Part shown: one piece after another, positions 16,999 through 25,482 of the stretch | How the letters are laid out: every line of letters starts with the position of its first letter | Position numbering within the stretch: the first letter of the stretch is position 1 | DNA from: Chryseobacterium gleum | Lineage (GTDB): Bacteria; Bacteroidota; Bacteroidia; Flavobacteriales; Flavobacteriaceae | Assembly (NCBI GenBank): GCA_945881885.1 | Contig: CAMCVI010000011.1 | Span: 1-64,000 of the forward strand | Length of the DNA stretch: 64,000 nt | Direction: 5' to 3' | Notes under the pieces: model-generated | The model's database searches: none | The model's input: only the letters and a program-made list of their open reading frames with translations | What the model was told of the DNA's origin: nothing | Made by a program: the position numbers and the translations under genes

Positions 16999-18255
16999 AT
17001 GGATAATCATTCACCAGCAAAACAAACTACTTTTTATGCCATCGGCTTAAGCTATAAAAAAGCAGATGCCGAAATTAGGGGTAAATTTAGTTTAAATGAA
17101 CAAGCAAAAACCAATTTGTTGGAACAGGCAAAAACTAATGGTATAGAAAGTCTGTTAGTTACTTCAACGTGCAATAGAACTGAAATTTACGGTTTTGCCC
17201 AGCATCCTTTTCAATTGATTCATTTGCTATGCGAAAATAGTGTAGGAACCGTTGAAGAATTTCAAAAATACGCATACGTATACAAGCAAAAAGAAGCTTT
17301 AAATCACATTTTTAGAGTAGGAACTGGTTTGGATAGTCAAATTTTAGGCGATTTTGAAATAATTGCCCAATTGAAAAATGCTTTCGTGGAAAGTAAAAAA
17401 CATAATTTAGCAAATCCGTATTTAGAACGGTTGGTAAATTCAGTCATTCAAGCCAGTAAAAAAGTTAAAACTGATACTGAAATTTCTACCGGCGCTACTT
17501 CTGTTTCCTTTGCAGCAGTGCAATATATTTTTAAGAATGTAGCAGCCATTTCTAATAAAAACATTTTACTTTTCGGCACCGGAAAAATCGGAAGAAATAC
17601 TTGTGAAAATTTAGTCAAACACTCTAAACACGATCAAATTACATTAATTAATCGCACCAAAGATAAGGCAGAAAAATTGGGAAAAAAACTCAATTTAATT
17701 GTTAAAGATTATGCAGATTTGCAAATAGAATTACAAAAAGCAGATGTGGTAGTAGTTGCTACAGGAGCTCAAAATCCGACCATTGATTATGATATTTTAA
17801 ATTTAAAGAAGCCCTTGTTAATTTTGGATTTATCTATACCGAAAAATGTCAATGAAAATGTAAAACAAAATCCATTCGTTACGTTAGTTCATGTGGATCA
17901 TTTGTCGCAAATTACAGATGAAACTTTAGAAAATAGAAAACAATATATTCCTGCAGCCGAAGACATTATTACTGAAATTTTAACCGAATTTCTAACATGG
18001 TCCAAAGGTAGAAAATACGCGCCAACTATTCATGCATTAAAAGCCAAATTAAATGCCATTAAAGTATCAGAAATCAATCATTTAAAAAAGAAAAATGCCG
18101 ATTTCAATGAAGAATATACCGAAATTGTGACCGCAAAATTAATTCAAAAAATAACTAGTCATTTTGCCAATCATTTAAAAGATGACGACACAGTTGTGGA
18201 CGAAAGTGTAGCCTGGATTAACAAAGTTTTTCAAATAGAACCAGTTGTAAAATAA
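16999..18255 (+). CDS. hemA: Glutamyl-tRNA reductase
   Basis: The 418-residue enzyme is the first committed step of the C5 pathway, making glutamate-1-semialdehyde from Glu-tRNA with NADPH. The catalytic Cys58 lies in VTSTCNRTEIYG; the substrate region includes TGLDSQILGDFEI. The NADPH-binding fold has ILLFGTGKIGRNTCENL, and the C-terminal helical dimerisation domain runs from about 320 to the end. The C5 route explains the absence of a 5-aminolevulinate synthase. It is the first gene of a tight operon with hemC six bases on. Confidence 0.97.
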   Translation: MDNHSPAKQTTFYAIGLSYKKADAEIRGKFSLNEQAKTNLLEQAKTNGIESLLVTSTCNRTEIYGFAQHPFQLIHLLCENSVGTVEEFQKYAYVYKQKEALNHIFRVGTGLDSQILGDFEIIAQLKNAFVESKKHNLANPYLERLVNSVIQASKKVKTDTEISTGATSVSFAAVQYIFKNVAAISNKNILLFGTGKIGRNTCENLVKHSKHDQITLINRTKDKAEKLGKKLNLIVKDYADLQIELQKADVVVVATGAQNPTIDYDILNLKKPLLILDLSIPKNVNENVKQNPFVTLVHVDHLSQITDETLENRKQYIPAAEDIITEILTEFLTWSKGRKYAPTIHALKAKLNAIKVSEINHLKKKNADFNEEYTEIVTAKLIQKITSHFANHLKDDDTVVDESVAWINKVFQIEPVVK

Positions 18256-18260
18256 CATAC

Positions 18261-19178
18261 ATGAGTAAAACCATACGAATAGGAACACGCGATAGCGAAT
18301 TAGCACTTTGGCAAGCCAAAACAGTAGATAAACAGTTGAACGATTTGGGCTACAATACAGAGATTATCGCAGTAAAATCAGATGGCGATATTGTTTTAGA
18401 CAAGCCATTGTACGAATTAGGAATTACCGGAATTTTTACGAAAACAATAGATTTAGCCATGATTCAAGGTAAAATTGACATTGCGGTACATTCTATGAAA
18501 GATGTACCGACCTTATTGCCTAATGGAATTGTACAAGGTGCCGTTTTGGAAAGAGCTTCAGCATTTGATATTTTGGTTTATAAAGAAAATTTAGATTTTT
18601 TAACCGAAGAAAATAGCACCATTGCAAGCAGTAGTTTACGAAGAAAAGCAAGTTGGTTACACAAATATCCAACGCATACTATAGAAGATATTCGTGGTAA
18701 TGTAAATACACGCTTGCAAAAAGTAGCTGATTCAAATTGGGGCGGTGCAATTTTCGCAGAAGCTGGTTTGGACCGTATTAATTTGAAACCAGATAATTTC
18801 ATCACTTTAGATTGGATGATTCCTGCACCTGCACAAGGCGCCATGATGGTGGTTTGTAATGCTGATGATTTCTTTTCATTAGATGCGGTTTCGCAATTGA
18901 ATCATATTGAAACAGAAATTTGTACTTATATAGAACGTCAGTTTTTGAGAACCTTAGAAGGCGGTTGTACTGCACCAATTGGAGCCATTGCTACTTATAA
19001 CGAAAAAGATGATGTAATTGATTTTACAGGTGTTTTATTGTCAATTGACGGTAAGCAAAAACTAGAAATCACCAAAACTGTTGCTGTTTCTGAATGGAAA
19101 AAATTAGGATTTTATGCCGCTCAAGAAATTTTGGATGATGGTGGTGCTCAATTGATGTCAGAAATTAAAGAAAAATAA
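18261..19178 (+). CDS. hemC: Hydroxymethylbilane synthase (porphobilinogen deaminase)
   Basis: The 305-residue protein polymerises four porphobilinogens to hydroxymethylbilane. The features seen are RIGTRDSELALWQA at the N-terminus, VHSMKDVPT, SSLRRKASW, IRGNVNTRL, and the dipyrromethane-cofactor Cys236 in LEGGCTAPIGA. The length is normal. It lies between hemA and hemD with gaps of five and six bases. Confidence 0.98.
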   Translation: MSKTIRIGTRDSELALWQAKTVDKQLNDLGYNTEIIAVKSDGDIVLDKPLYELGITGIFTKTIDLAMIQGKIDIAVHSMKDVPTLLPNGIVQGAVLERASAFDILVYKENLDFLTEENSTIASSSLRRKASWLHKYPTHTIEDIRGNVNTRLQKVADSNWGGAIFAEAGLDRINLKPDNFITLDWMIPAPAQGAMMVVCNADDFFSLDAVSQLNHIETEICTYIERQFLRTLEGGCTAPIGAIATYNEKDDVIDFTGVLLSIDGKQKLEITKTVAVSEWKKLGFYAAQEILDDGGAQLMSEIKEK

Positions 19179-19184
19179 AAAACC

Positions 19185-19868
19185 ATGACAAATCAAACCA
19201 CACTACTTTCTACCAAATTACTTTCACCAATTCAAAAACAAGAATTAGTCAAGGCAACTATTCAAGTAATTGAAGCAGATTTTATAAAAACAGAAAATGC
19301 TTCATTTGAAATCAAAAACCTAAACAAAAACTTAATTTTTACGAGTCAAAATGCCGTTTTAAGCATTTTGCAACATCCAACATTTGAGCAATTAAAGCAA
19401 AAAACCGTTTTTTGTGTAGGTTTAAAAACCAAAGAATTATTAAACGAAAATGGATTTACAGTTGAAGCTTATACTGGTTATGCCGAAGATTTAGCTGAAA
19501 TAATTACGCTAGTGTATGCCGATGAAAGTTTTACTTTTTTTAGCGGCAATCTTCGTAAAGATACTTTGCCAGAAATGTTAAGCGAAAACGAAATTAAGTT
19601 CAATGAAATTAAAGTGTACGATACAACTTTAACACCGCACAAAATCTCAGATAAAGTAGATGGAATTTTGTTTTTCAGCCCATCTGCAGTAACCAGTTAT
19701 TTGAAAAAAAATACACTTGGCAACGAAAAATTATTTTGCATCGGAAACACAACAGCTGATGCCTTAAGAAATGTATTATCTGAAAATAAAATTAAAAACA
19801 TAAAAACAGCGTACCAACCAAGTGTTGAAAACGTAATAGAGCAAGCTATAGAATATTATACATTATAA
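19185..19868 (+). CDS. hemD: Uroporphyrinogen-III synthase
   Basis: The protein has 227 residues. The sequence of this family is poorly conserved, but the two alternating alpha/beta domains and the C-terminal motif region DGILFFSPSAVTSYL followed by FCIGNTTADAL are typical. It closes and inverts ring D of hydroxymethylbilane. Position between hemC and hemE in one operon strongly supports the call. Confidence 0.92.
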   Translation: MTNQTTLLSTKLLSPIQKQELVKATIQVIEADFIKTENASFEIKNLNKNLIFTSQNAVLSILQHPTFEQLKQKTVFCVGLKTKELLNENGFTVEAYTGYAEDLAEIITLVYADESFTFFSGNLRKDTLPEMLSENEIKFNEIKVYDTTLTPHKISDKVDGILFFSPSAVTSYLKKNTLGNEKLFCIGNTTADALRNVLSENKIKNIKTAYQPSVENVIEQAIEYYTL

Positions 19869-19892
19869 ACTATAAGGTTTAATACAAAAAAT

Positions 19893-20918
19893 ATGATAAA
19901 AAACGATTTATTCCTTCGGGCCTTAAATAACGAAAAAGTGGAACGCCCACCGGTTTGGATGATGCGTCAAGCAGGAAGGTATTTGCCAGAATTTAGAGCA
20001 TTACGTGACAAATATGATTTTTTTACCCGTTGCGAAACACCAGAATTAGCCGCAGAAATAACTGTTCAGCCTATTCGTATAGTCAAACCAGATGCGGCGA
20101 TTTTGTTTTCAGACATTTTGGTCGTGCCAAGAGCGATGGGAATTCACGTAGAATTAAAAGACAATTTAGGACCGATAATCCCAAATCCAATTCGGACTTC
20201 GCAAGATGTAGAAAAAGTGTTTGTTCCAGATGTCAACGAAACATTGGGTTACGTTTTTGATGCGATTAAATTGACCAAACAAATGTTGAACGATGAGGTG
20301 CCATTAATTGGTTTTGCAGGTTCGCCATGGACTATTTTCTGTTATGCAGTAGAAGGAAAAGGATCTAAAAGTTTTGATACCGCCAAAGGATTTTGTTTCT
20401 CCAATCCTGTTGCAGCACATGTTTTATTACAAAAAATTACAGACACAACGATTTTATATTTGAAAGAAAAAGTAAAAGCAGGTTGTAACGCCATTCAGAT
20501 TTTTGATTCTTGGGGCGGTATGTTGTCTCCAGTAGATTATCAAGAATTTTCTTGGCAGTACATCAATCAAATTGTAAATGCTTTGGCTGACGATACTAAA
20601 GTTATAGTTTTCGGAAAAGGGTGTTGGTTTGCTTTAAACGATATGGCCAAATCAAAAGCGTCGGCTTTAGGAGTAGATTGGACGTGTTCACCAAGAAATG
20701 CGCGCTATTTATCTGGTGGAAAAATTACGTTACAAGGCAATTTTGATCCAAGTCGTTTGTTGTCACCAATACCAACCATCAAAAAAATGGTGCATGAAAT
20801 GATAGACGAATTTGGAAAAGACAATTACATCGTCAACTTAGGTCACGGCATTTTACCGAATATTCCTGTGGATCACGCTAAGGCGTTTGTGGAAGCGGTG
20901 AAAGAATACAATAAATAA
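19893..20918 (+). CDS. hemE: Uroporphyrinogen decarboxylase
   Basis: The 341-residue enzyme removes four acetate carboxyls to give coproporphyrinogen III. The N-terminal signature [16 protein letters not shown], the downstream [12 protein letters not shown], and the C-terminal [14 protein letters not shown] are all present. The length is normal. The stop is the last point before the first AGCTAAC repeat cluster that separates it from hemF. Confidence 0.98.
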   Translation: MIKNDLFLRALNNEKVERPPVWMMRQAGRYLPEFRALRDKYDFFTRCETPELAAEITVQPIRIVKPDAAILFSDILVVPRAMGIHVELKDNLGPIIPNPIRTSQDVEKVFVPDVNETLGYVFDAIKLTKQMLNDEVPLIGFAGSPWTIFCYAVEGKGSKSFDTAKGFCFSNPVAAHVLLQKITDTTILYLKEKVKAGCNAIQIFDSWGGMLSPVDYQEFSWQYINQIVNALADDTKVIVFGKGCWFALNDMAKSKASALGVDWTCSPRNARYLSGGKITLQGNFDPSRLLSPIPTIKKMVHEMIDEFGKDNYIVNLGHGILPNIPVDHAKAFVEAVKEYNK

Positions 20919-20955
20919 GCTAACAGCCGACAGCTATTAGCTAACAGCTATTTAA
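20917..20955 (+). repeat. AGCTAACAGC-type repeat cluster 1 (hemE-hemF gap)
   Basis: The whole 37-bp gap between hemE and hemF is made of the short motif AGCTAACAGC / AGCTATTAGC repeated with small changes, starting at the last base of the hemE stop codon. The core AGCT is itself palindromic. Similar clusters occur at 21855-21939 and 22288-22329. Confidence 0.85.
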
Positions 20956-21873
20956 ATGAAAGACAAATTCTACCAATACATACAAAACCTCCAAGATCAA
21001 ATCTGTAAAGGATTAGAAGACATTGATGGTGTTGCCAAATTCCGAGAAGACATTTGGGAACGACCAGAAGGCGGTGGTGGAAGAACGCGTGTGATAGAAA
21101 ATGGTTCCGTATTTGAAAAAGGCGGTGTTAATATTTCTGCGGTTCATGGAAAATTACCTGAAGCCATGCGTCAACTATTCAACGTAGGCGAAGCTGATTT
21201 TTTTGCTTGCGGATTGAGTTTGGTCATTCACCCAAAAAATCCAATGGTGCCAACAGTTCATGCGAATTGGCGGTATTTCGAAATGTACGATGATAACGGA
21301 AATGTAATCAATAGTTGGTTTGGCGGTGGACAAGATTTAACGCCTTATTATTTGTTTGAAGAAGATGCGATTCATTTTCATCAAACCTGTAAAACCGCTT
21401 GCGACAAACATAATCCTGATTTTTATCCGAAATACAAAAAACAATGTGACGATTATTTTTGGAACGCTCACAGGAATGAAGCGCGAGGAGTTGGAGGTTT
21501 ATTTTTCGATTATTGTAAGGAATCTGATGAAATGAAAATGGAAGATTGGTTTAATTTCATAACCGAAGTGGGAAATTCATTCCTTGAAGCCTATTTACCC
21601 ATCGTAGCAAAAAGGAAAGAGATACCATTTACAGAGGTGCAACGCACATGGCAAGAAATCCGCCGAGGGCGTTATGTTGAATTCAATTTGGTTCACGACA
21701 AAGGCACTTTATTTGGCTTAAAAACCAATGGAAGAATCGAATCGATTTTGATGAGTTTACCGCCACATGTGCAATGGCATTACGACCATCATCCTGAAGT
21801 AGGAAGTGAAGAAGAAAAAGTGTTAAAAGTATTAGAAAAACCAATTAACTGGCTACAAGCTGTCAGCTATTAG
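20956..21873 (+). CDS. hemF: Oxygen-dependent coproporphyrinogen III oxidase
   Basis: The 305-residue enzyme performs two oxidative decarboxylations to protoporphyrinogen IX and needs O2. The signatures are VHANWRYFEMY (about 98-108), SWFGGGQDLTPYY, and YVEFNLVHDKGTLFGLKTNGRIESI. The final residues QAVSY and the stop are encoded by an AGCTGTCAGCTATTAG repeat sequence, so the native end is probably near the tryptophan of INWL. The missing anaerobic hemN in this cluster fits an aerobic organism. Confidence 0.97.
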   Translation: MKDKFYQYIQNLQDQICKGLEDIDGVAKFREDIWERPEGGGGRTRVIENGSVFEKGGVNISAVHGKLPEAMRQLFNVGEADFFACGLSLVIHPKNPMVPTVHANWRYFEMYDDNGNVINSWFGGGQDLTPYYLFEEDAIHFHQTCKTACDKHNPDFYPKYKKQCDDYFWNAHRNEARGVGGLFFDYCKESDEMKMEDWFNFITEVGNSFLEAYLPIVAKRKEIPFTEVQRTWQEIRRGRYVEFNLVHDKGTLFGLKTNGRIESILMSLPPHVQWHYDHHPEVGSEEEKVLKVLEKPINWLQAVSY

Positions 21874-21939
21874 CGGTTAGCTAAATTTATAAAAAAGATA
21901 AGCTGATAGCTAAATGCTAACGGCTTAAAGCTCAAAAAT
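21855..21939 (+). repeat. AGCTAACAGC-type repeat cluster 2 (end of hemF and gap)
   Basis: Copies of AGCTGTCAGC, AGCTATTAGC, GGTTAGCTAA, AGCTGATAGC and GCTAACGGC run from within the last hemF codons to the start of the four-helix-bundle gene. Some copies are in inverted orientation. Confidence 0.85.
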
Positions 21940-22302
21940 ATGAGAGATTATAAGAAATTTTTAGTTTGGGAAAAATCACATCAGTTAACGCTTGATATTT
22001 ATCAAAACACCAATTCGTTCCCAAAAGAAGAACAATTCGGATTAATTAGCCAGATGAAAAGATCTTCCAGTTCTGTTCCAACGAACATTGCAGAAGGATG
22101 TGGGAGAAATTCGGATAAAGATTTTTGTAGATTTTTATATATTGCATTTGGTTCTGCAAATGAATTAGAATATCAAATATTGTTGAGCACAGATTTAAAA
22201 TTTATTGAGTTAGAAAAAGCCCAAAAACTTCTTTTACAGATTGAAGAAGTAAAAAAAATGTTAAACGGATTAATAAAAAAATTAAATAAAGCTAACAGCT
22301 AA
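21940..22302 (+). CDS. Four-helix-bundle protein of the 23S rRNA intervening-sequence (S23/Avd-like) family
   Basis: The 120-residue all-helical protein has the family start MRDYKKFLVWEKSHQLTLDIY, followed by FGLISQMKRSSSSVPTNIAEGCGR and FLYIAFGSANELEYQILLS. Members are small four-helix bundles that form pentamers. The related Avd protein helps reverse transcriptases in diversity-generating retroelements, but no reverse transcriptase or template repeat is present here. The gene is flanked on both sides by AGCTAAC repeats and its last residues (ANS, stop) lie in the repeat. It sits between hemF and hemB without heme relevance, so it looks inserted. Confidence 0.93.
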   Translation: MRDYKKFLVWEKSHQLTLDIYQNTNSFPKEEQFGLISQMKRSSSSVPTNIAEGCGRNSDKDFCRFLYIAFGSANELEYQILLSTDLKFIELEKAQKLLLQIEEVKKMLNGLIKKLNKANS

Positions 22303-22329
22303 CAGCTGAATGCTATAAAGCTAAAAGAT
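22288..22329 (+). repeat. AGCTAACAGC-type repeat cluster 3 (after the four-helix-bundle gene)
   Basis: AAGCTAACAGCTAACAGCTG and further partial copies fill the last codons of the four-helix-bundle gene and the gap to hemB. With clusters 1 and 2 it flanks hemF and the four-helix-bundle gene. Confidence 0.85.
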
Positions 22330-23325
22330 ATGTTCCCATTACAAAGAGGTCGCAGATTAAGAGTAAACGAATCCATAAGAAGTTTAGTTCGCGAAACCAC
22401 ATTAAGTCCGAGCGATTTTATGTTTCCGATGTTTATTGCAGAGGGAGAAAATGTGCAAGTTGAAATTCCATCGATGCCAGGAATTTTTCGTCGTTCGATT
22501 GATTTAACGGTGAAAGAAATTCAAGAAGTATTCGATTTAGGGATTCGTGCCGTGAATATTTATGTGAAAGTAGATGATTCTTTAAAAGACAATACAGGTA
22601 AAGAAGCTTGGAATCCAAACGGATTGATGCAACAAGCTATTCGCGCCATTAAAACGGCTTGTCCTCAAATGATTGTGATGCCCGATGTGGCTTTGGATCC
22701 GTATTCTATTTACGGTCATGACGGAATCATTGAAAATGGCGATGTGGCAAATGATGCTACTAGCGACGCTTTAGTAAAAATGGCCGTTTCGCATGCGCAA
22801 GCGGGAGCCGATTTTGTTGCGCCAAGCGATATGATGGACGGACGAGTTTTGCGTTTGCGCCAAGGTTTGGATGCTGCAGGTTTCCAGAACGTGGGCATTA
22901 TGAGTTATTCGGCGAAATATGCTTCGGCATTTTATGGTCCGTTTCGTGATGCCTTAGACAGTGCGCCAAGAGAAGCCGATGTTGCCGTTCCAAAGGATAA
23001 AAAAACCTACCAAATGGATTATGCCAATCGTATCGAAGCCATCAAAGAAGCGCTTTGGGATGTAGAAGAAGGTGCCGATATGGTCATGGTAAAACCTGGA
23101 ATTGCTTATTTAGATATTGTTCGCGAAGTGAAAAACGCGGTGAATGTTCCCGTAACGGTTTTTCATGTATCTGGTGAATATGCTATGATTAAAGCCGCTT
23201 CAGAAAGAGGTTGGCTAGACCACGACAAAATTATGATGGAACAATTGATGTGCATCAAACGCGCAGGTGCCAGTTTAATTTCGACTTATTTTGCTAAAGA
23301 AGCCGCTATTTTCTTAAATAAATAA
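22330..23325 (+). CDS. hemB: Porphobilinogen synthase (delta-aminolevulinate dehydratase)
   Basis: The 331-residue enzyme condenses two 5-aminolevulinates to porphobilinogen. The active-site Lys regions are IMSYSAKYASAFYGPFRDA and MVMVKPGIAYLD, with VAPSDMMDGRV before them. The metal-site region reads MPDVALDPYSIYGHDG: Ala and Asp replace the Cys triad of zinc-type enzymes, so this is the magnesium-type form. It starts after repeat cluster 3 and is followed six bases later by a cytochrome gene. Confidence 0.98.
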   Translation: MFPLQRGRRLRVNESIRSLVRETTLSPSDFMFPMFIAEGENVQVEIPSMPGIFRRSIDLTVKEIQEVFDLGIRAVNIYVKVDDSLKDNTGKEAWNPNGLMQQAIRAIKTACPQMIVMPDVALDPYSIYGHDGIIENGDVANDATSDALVKMAVSHAQAGADFVAPSDMMDGRVLRLRQGLDAAGFQNVGIMSYSAKYASAFYGPFRDALDSAPREADVAVPKDKKTYQMDYANRIEAIKEALWDVEEGADMVMVKPGIAYLDIVREVKNAVNVPVTVFHVSGEYAMIKAASERGWLDHDKIMMEQLMCIKRAGASLISTYFAKEAAIFLNK

Positions 23326-23331
23326 TATTTT

Positions 23332-23733
23332 ATGAAACGTTATTTTCAATTACTTCTTACGTTATTAATAGGTATAAGTACCATTAGCTGTGGCGAAAAA
23401 AAAGAGACCAATGCTATGGGAGATTTTATGGATCAAGCAGAAACTTCTCTTAATCAAACGCCTGAAGATTTCGGAAAAGAACTTTTTGAAGGAAAAGGCA
23501 TGTGCGCCACTTGTCATAAAGCAGATGTTGCAACTTCAGGGCCAAGTATAAAAGACATTTCTAAAATGTATACAGATAAAAAAGCAAGTATTTCTTTGTT
23601 CTTACAAGGTGAAATGGATCCGATTGTTGATCCTTCGCAATATGAAATTATGAAGGCGAACCTTGAAATTACAAAAGCCATGACGGATGAAGAATTGCAA
23701 GCGATAGAAAAGTATATGCTGAGTATAAAATAA
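23332..23733 (+). CDS. Lipoprotein c-type cytochrome
   Basis: The 133-residue protein has a lipoprotein signal with lipobox STISCG (Cys at about 21). A heme-attachment motif CATCHK follows at about 57-62. A small class I-like cytochrome domain runs to the end, with several Met residues in the C-terminal half (MKANLEI, MTDEEL) available as the distal ligand. It probably carries electrons at the periplasmic face of a membrane. It lies six bases after hemB, so heme supply and use are linked in one operon. Confidence 0.88.
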   Translation: MKRYFQLLLTLLIGISTISCGEKKETNAMGDFMDQAETSLNQTPEDFGKELFEGKGMCATCHKADVATSGPSIKDISKMYTDKKASISLFLQGEMDPIVDPSQYEIMKANLEITKAMTDEELQAIEKYMLSIK

Positions 23734-23765
23734 AAAAAGCTCAAAACATTGTTTTGAGCTTTTTT
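23734..23765 (+). terminator. Terminator ending the hem operon
   Basis: AAAAAGCTCAAAAC / GTTTTGAGCTTTTT with loop ATT is a 14-bp perfect stem with a T-rich right arm, directly after the cytochrome stop. Confidence 0.92.
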
Positions 23766-23766
23766 G

Positions 23767-23848
23767 TGCGGGTAAAAGGACTCGAACCTTCACACCTTAC
23801 GGCACCAGATCCTAAGTCTGGCGTGTCTACCAATTTCACCATACCCGC
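23767..23848 (-). tRNA. tRNA-Leu (anticodon TAG)
   Basis: The reverse complement folds as a leucine tRNA: acceptor GCGGGTA / TACCCGC, anticodon stem CCAGA / TCTGG with loop CTTAGGA (anticodon TAG), a long variable arm GTGCCGTAAGGTGT-like, T-arm with TTCGAGT, and discriminator A. CCA is not encoded. Confidence 0.95.
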
Positions 23849-23906
23849 GATAATTGGAGTGCAAATATATAATTAAGTTTTCTTTTCGCAAATTAATTGC
23901 TTCTTT

Positions 23907-25298
23907 TTATTTCGTGTACATTTCTGTAAAGTATTTGTAAAACAACGGAATGGTTTCTATACCTTTCATGTAGTTGAAAATTCCATAATGTTCATTTGGC
24001 GAGTGAATGGCGTCACTATCTAAGCCAAATCCCATTAAAATAGTTTTGCTTTTCAATTCTTTTTCAAACAAAGCAACAATTGGAATACTGCCACCCGATC
24101 GAACAGGAATAGCAGCAACACCAAACGATTCTGTATATGCCTTATTCGCAGCTTGGTAGCCAATACTATCAGTTGGTGTTACATAACCTTGCCCACCATG
24201 ATGAGGTGTTACCTTAACAGTTACTGCACTTGGCGCAATACTTTCAAAGTGTTTTTTAAATAATTCTGTTATGTTTTCCCAATCTTGATTTGGAACCAAT
24301 CGCATCGAAATTTTTGCAAATGCTTTACTTGCAATTACAGTTTTTGCCCCTTCACCAGTGTAGCCACCCCAAATTCCATTAACATCTAAAGTAGGACGAA
24401 TAGAATTTCTCTCATTTGTAGTGTAACCTGCTTCGCCAAAGGTGTCTGCAATATTTAATGCTTTTTTGTATGCGTCTTCAGAATAAGGTCTTTTTGCCAT
24501 TTCGGCTCTTTCTTCTAAAGATAATTCTTCCACACCATCATAAAAACCTGGAATTGTAATATGATTGTTTTCATCGTGCAAAGAAGCAATCATTTTGGTT
24601 AATATATTTATAGGATTGGCTACTGCACCACCATATAAACCGGAATGTAAATCTCTATTAGGACCTGTTACTTCTACTTCCACATAACTTAAACCACGTA
24701 AACCAGTTGTAATGGAAGGTTGTGTGTTTGAAATCATACCCGTATCTGAAATTAAAATCACGTCACAAGATAATTTTTCTTGGTTGCGTTCCACGAACCA
24801 ACTTAAACTTTTAGAACCAACTTCTTCTTCACCCTCAATCATGAATTTTACGTTACAAGGCAAGTTGTTATTGGCAATCATATATTCAAAAGCTTTCACG
24901 TGCATGTACATTTGACCTTTGTCGTCACAAGCGCCACGAGCAAAAATTGCACCTTCCGGATGAATTTCTGTAACTTTAATTACAGGTTCAAATGGAGGAG
25001 ACGTCCATAATTCAATAGGATCTGCGGGTTGCACATCATAATGTCCATAAACTAAAACAGTTGGTAAATTTGGATCAATTATTTTATGTCCGTAAACGAT
25101 TGGATAGCCTGGTGTTTCGCACATTTCTACTACATCACAACCTGCTTTTTCTAAGCTAGATTTTACAGCTTCTGCAGTATTAATTACATCTTGAGCATAC
25201 GCACTATCTGCGCTAACTGATGGCATTTTTAGTAATTCAATTAATTCTTTAATAAAACGTTCTTTGTTTTCCTGAACGAATTGTTTTATGTTTTCCAT
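23907..25298 (-). CDS. M20-family metallodipeptidase
   Basis: The 463-residue peptidase has metal-binding motifs VYGHYDVQPADP (His and Asp ligands) and FMIEGEEEVGS (catalytic Glu and ligand), with a dimerisation lid in the middle (RGLSYVEVEV, DLHSGLYGGAV). The C-terminal ligand His lies in AIHSPNEHYG. This is the layout of the cytosolic dipeptidases (CNDP/DapE-related, M20A/C). No signal peptide is seen. The substrate is probably short peptides. Confidence 0.95.
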   Translation of the reverse strand: MENIKQFVQENKERFIKELIELLKMPSVSADSAYAQDVINTAEAVKSSLEKAGCDVVEMCETPGYPIVYGHKIIDPNLPTVLVYGHYDVQPADPIELWTSPPFEPVIKVTEIHPEGAIFARGACDDKGQMYMHVKAFEYMIANNNLPCNVKFMIEGEEEVGSKSLSWFVERNQEKLSCDVILISDTGMISNTQPSITTGLRGLSYVEVEVTGPNRDLHSGLYGGAVANPINILTKMIASLHDENNHITIPGFYDGVEELSLEERAEMAKRPYSEDAYKKALNIADTFGEAGYTTNERNSIRPTLDVNGIWGGYTGEGAKTVIASKAFAKISMRLVPNQDWENITELFKKHFESIAPSAVTVKVTPHHGGQGYVTPTDSIGYQAANKAYTESFGVAAIPVRSGGSIPIVALFEKELKSKTILMGFGLDSDAIHSPNEHYGIFNYMKGIETIPLFYKYFTEMYTK

Positions 25299-25404
25299 GA
25301 TTATTTTTTATAAAGTCCAAATATACGAATTCAATATCAATGTTAAAAATCAATGTCAAAAAACATACTAAAACGCTGATTTAAAAATAATTGAACATTG
25401 AACA

Positions 25405-25433
25405 TTGTAAATTGATTATTATTATTATATTTG
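25405..25433 (+). promoter_or_regulatory. Promoter of the rpsP operon
   Basis: TTG at 25405-25407, an 18-base spacer and TATATTTG at 25426-25433 match the Bacteroidota consensus (TTG, then TAnnTTTG). It lies 50 bases before the rpsP ATG. Confidence 0.7.
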
Positions 25434-25482
25434 CACCCTTAATTAACCGAGGTCGAGTACCTCAAATTTAATCCACAAGATT

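Noticed and set aside
21940..22302. Diversity-generating retroelement suggested by the Avd-like gene
   Set aside because: No reverse transcriptase and no template/variable repeat pair with adenine-specific changes is visible in the window.
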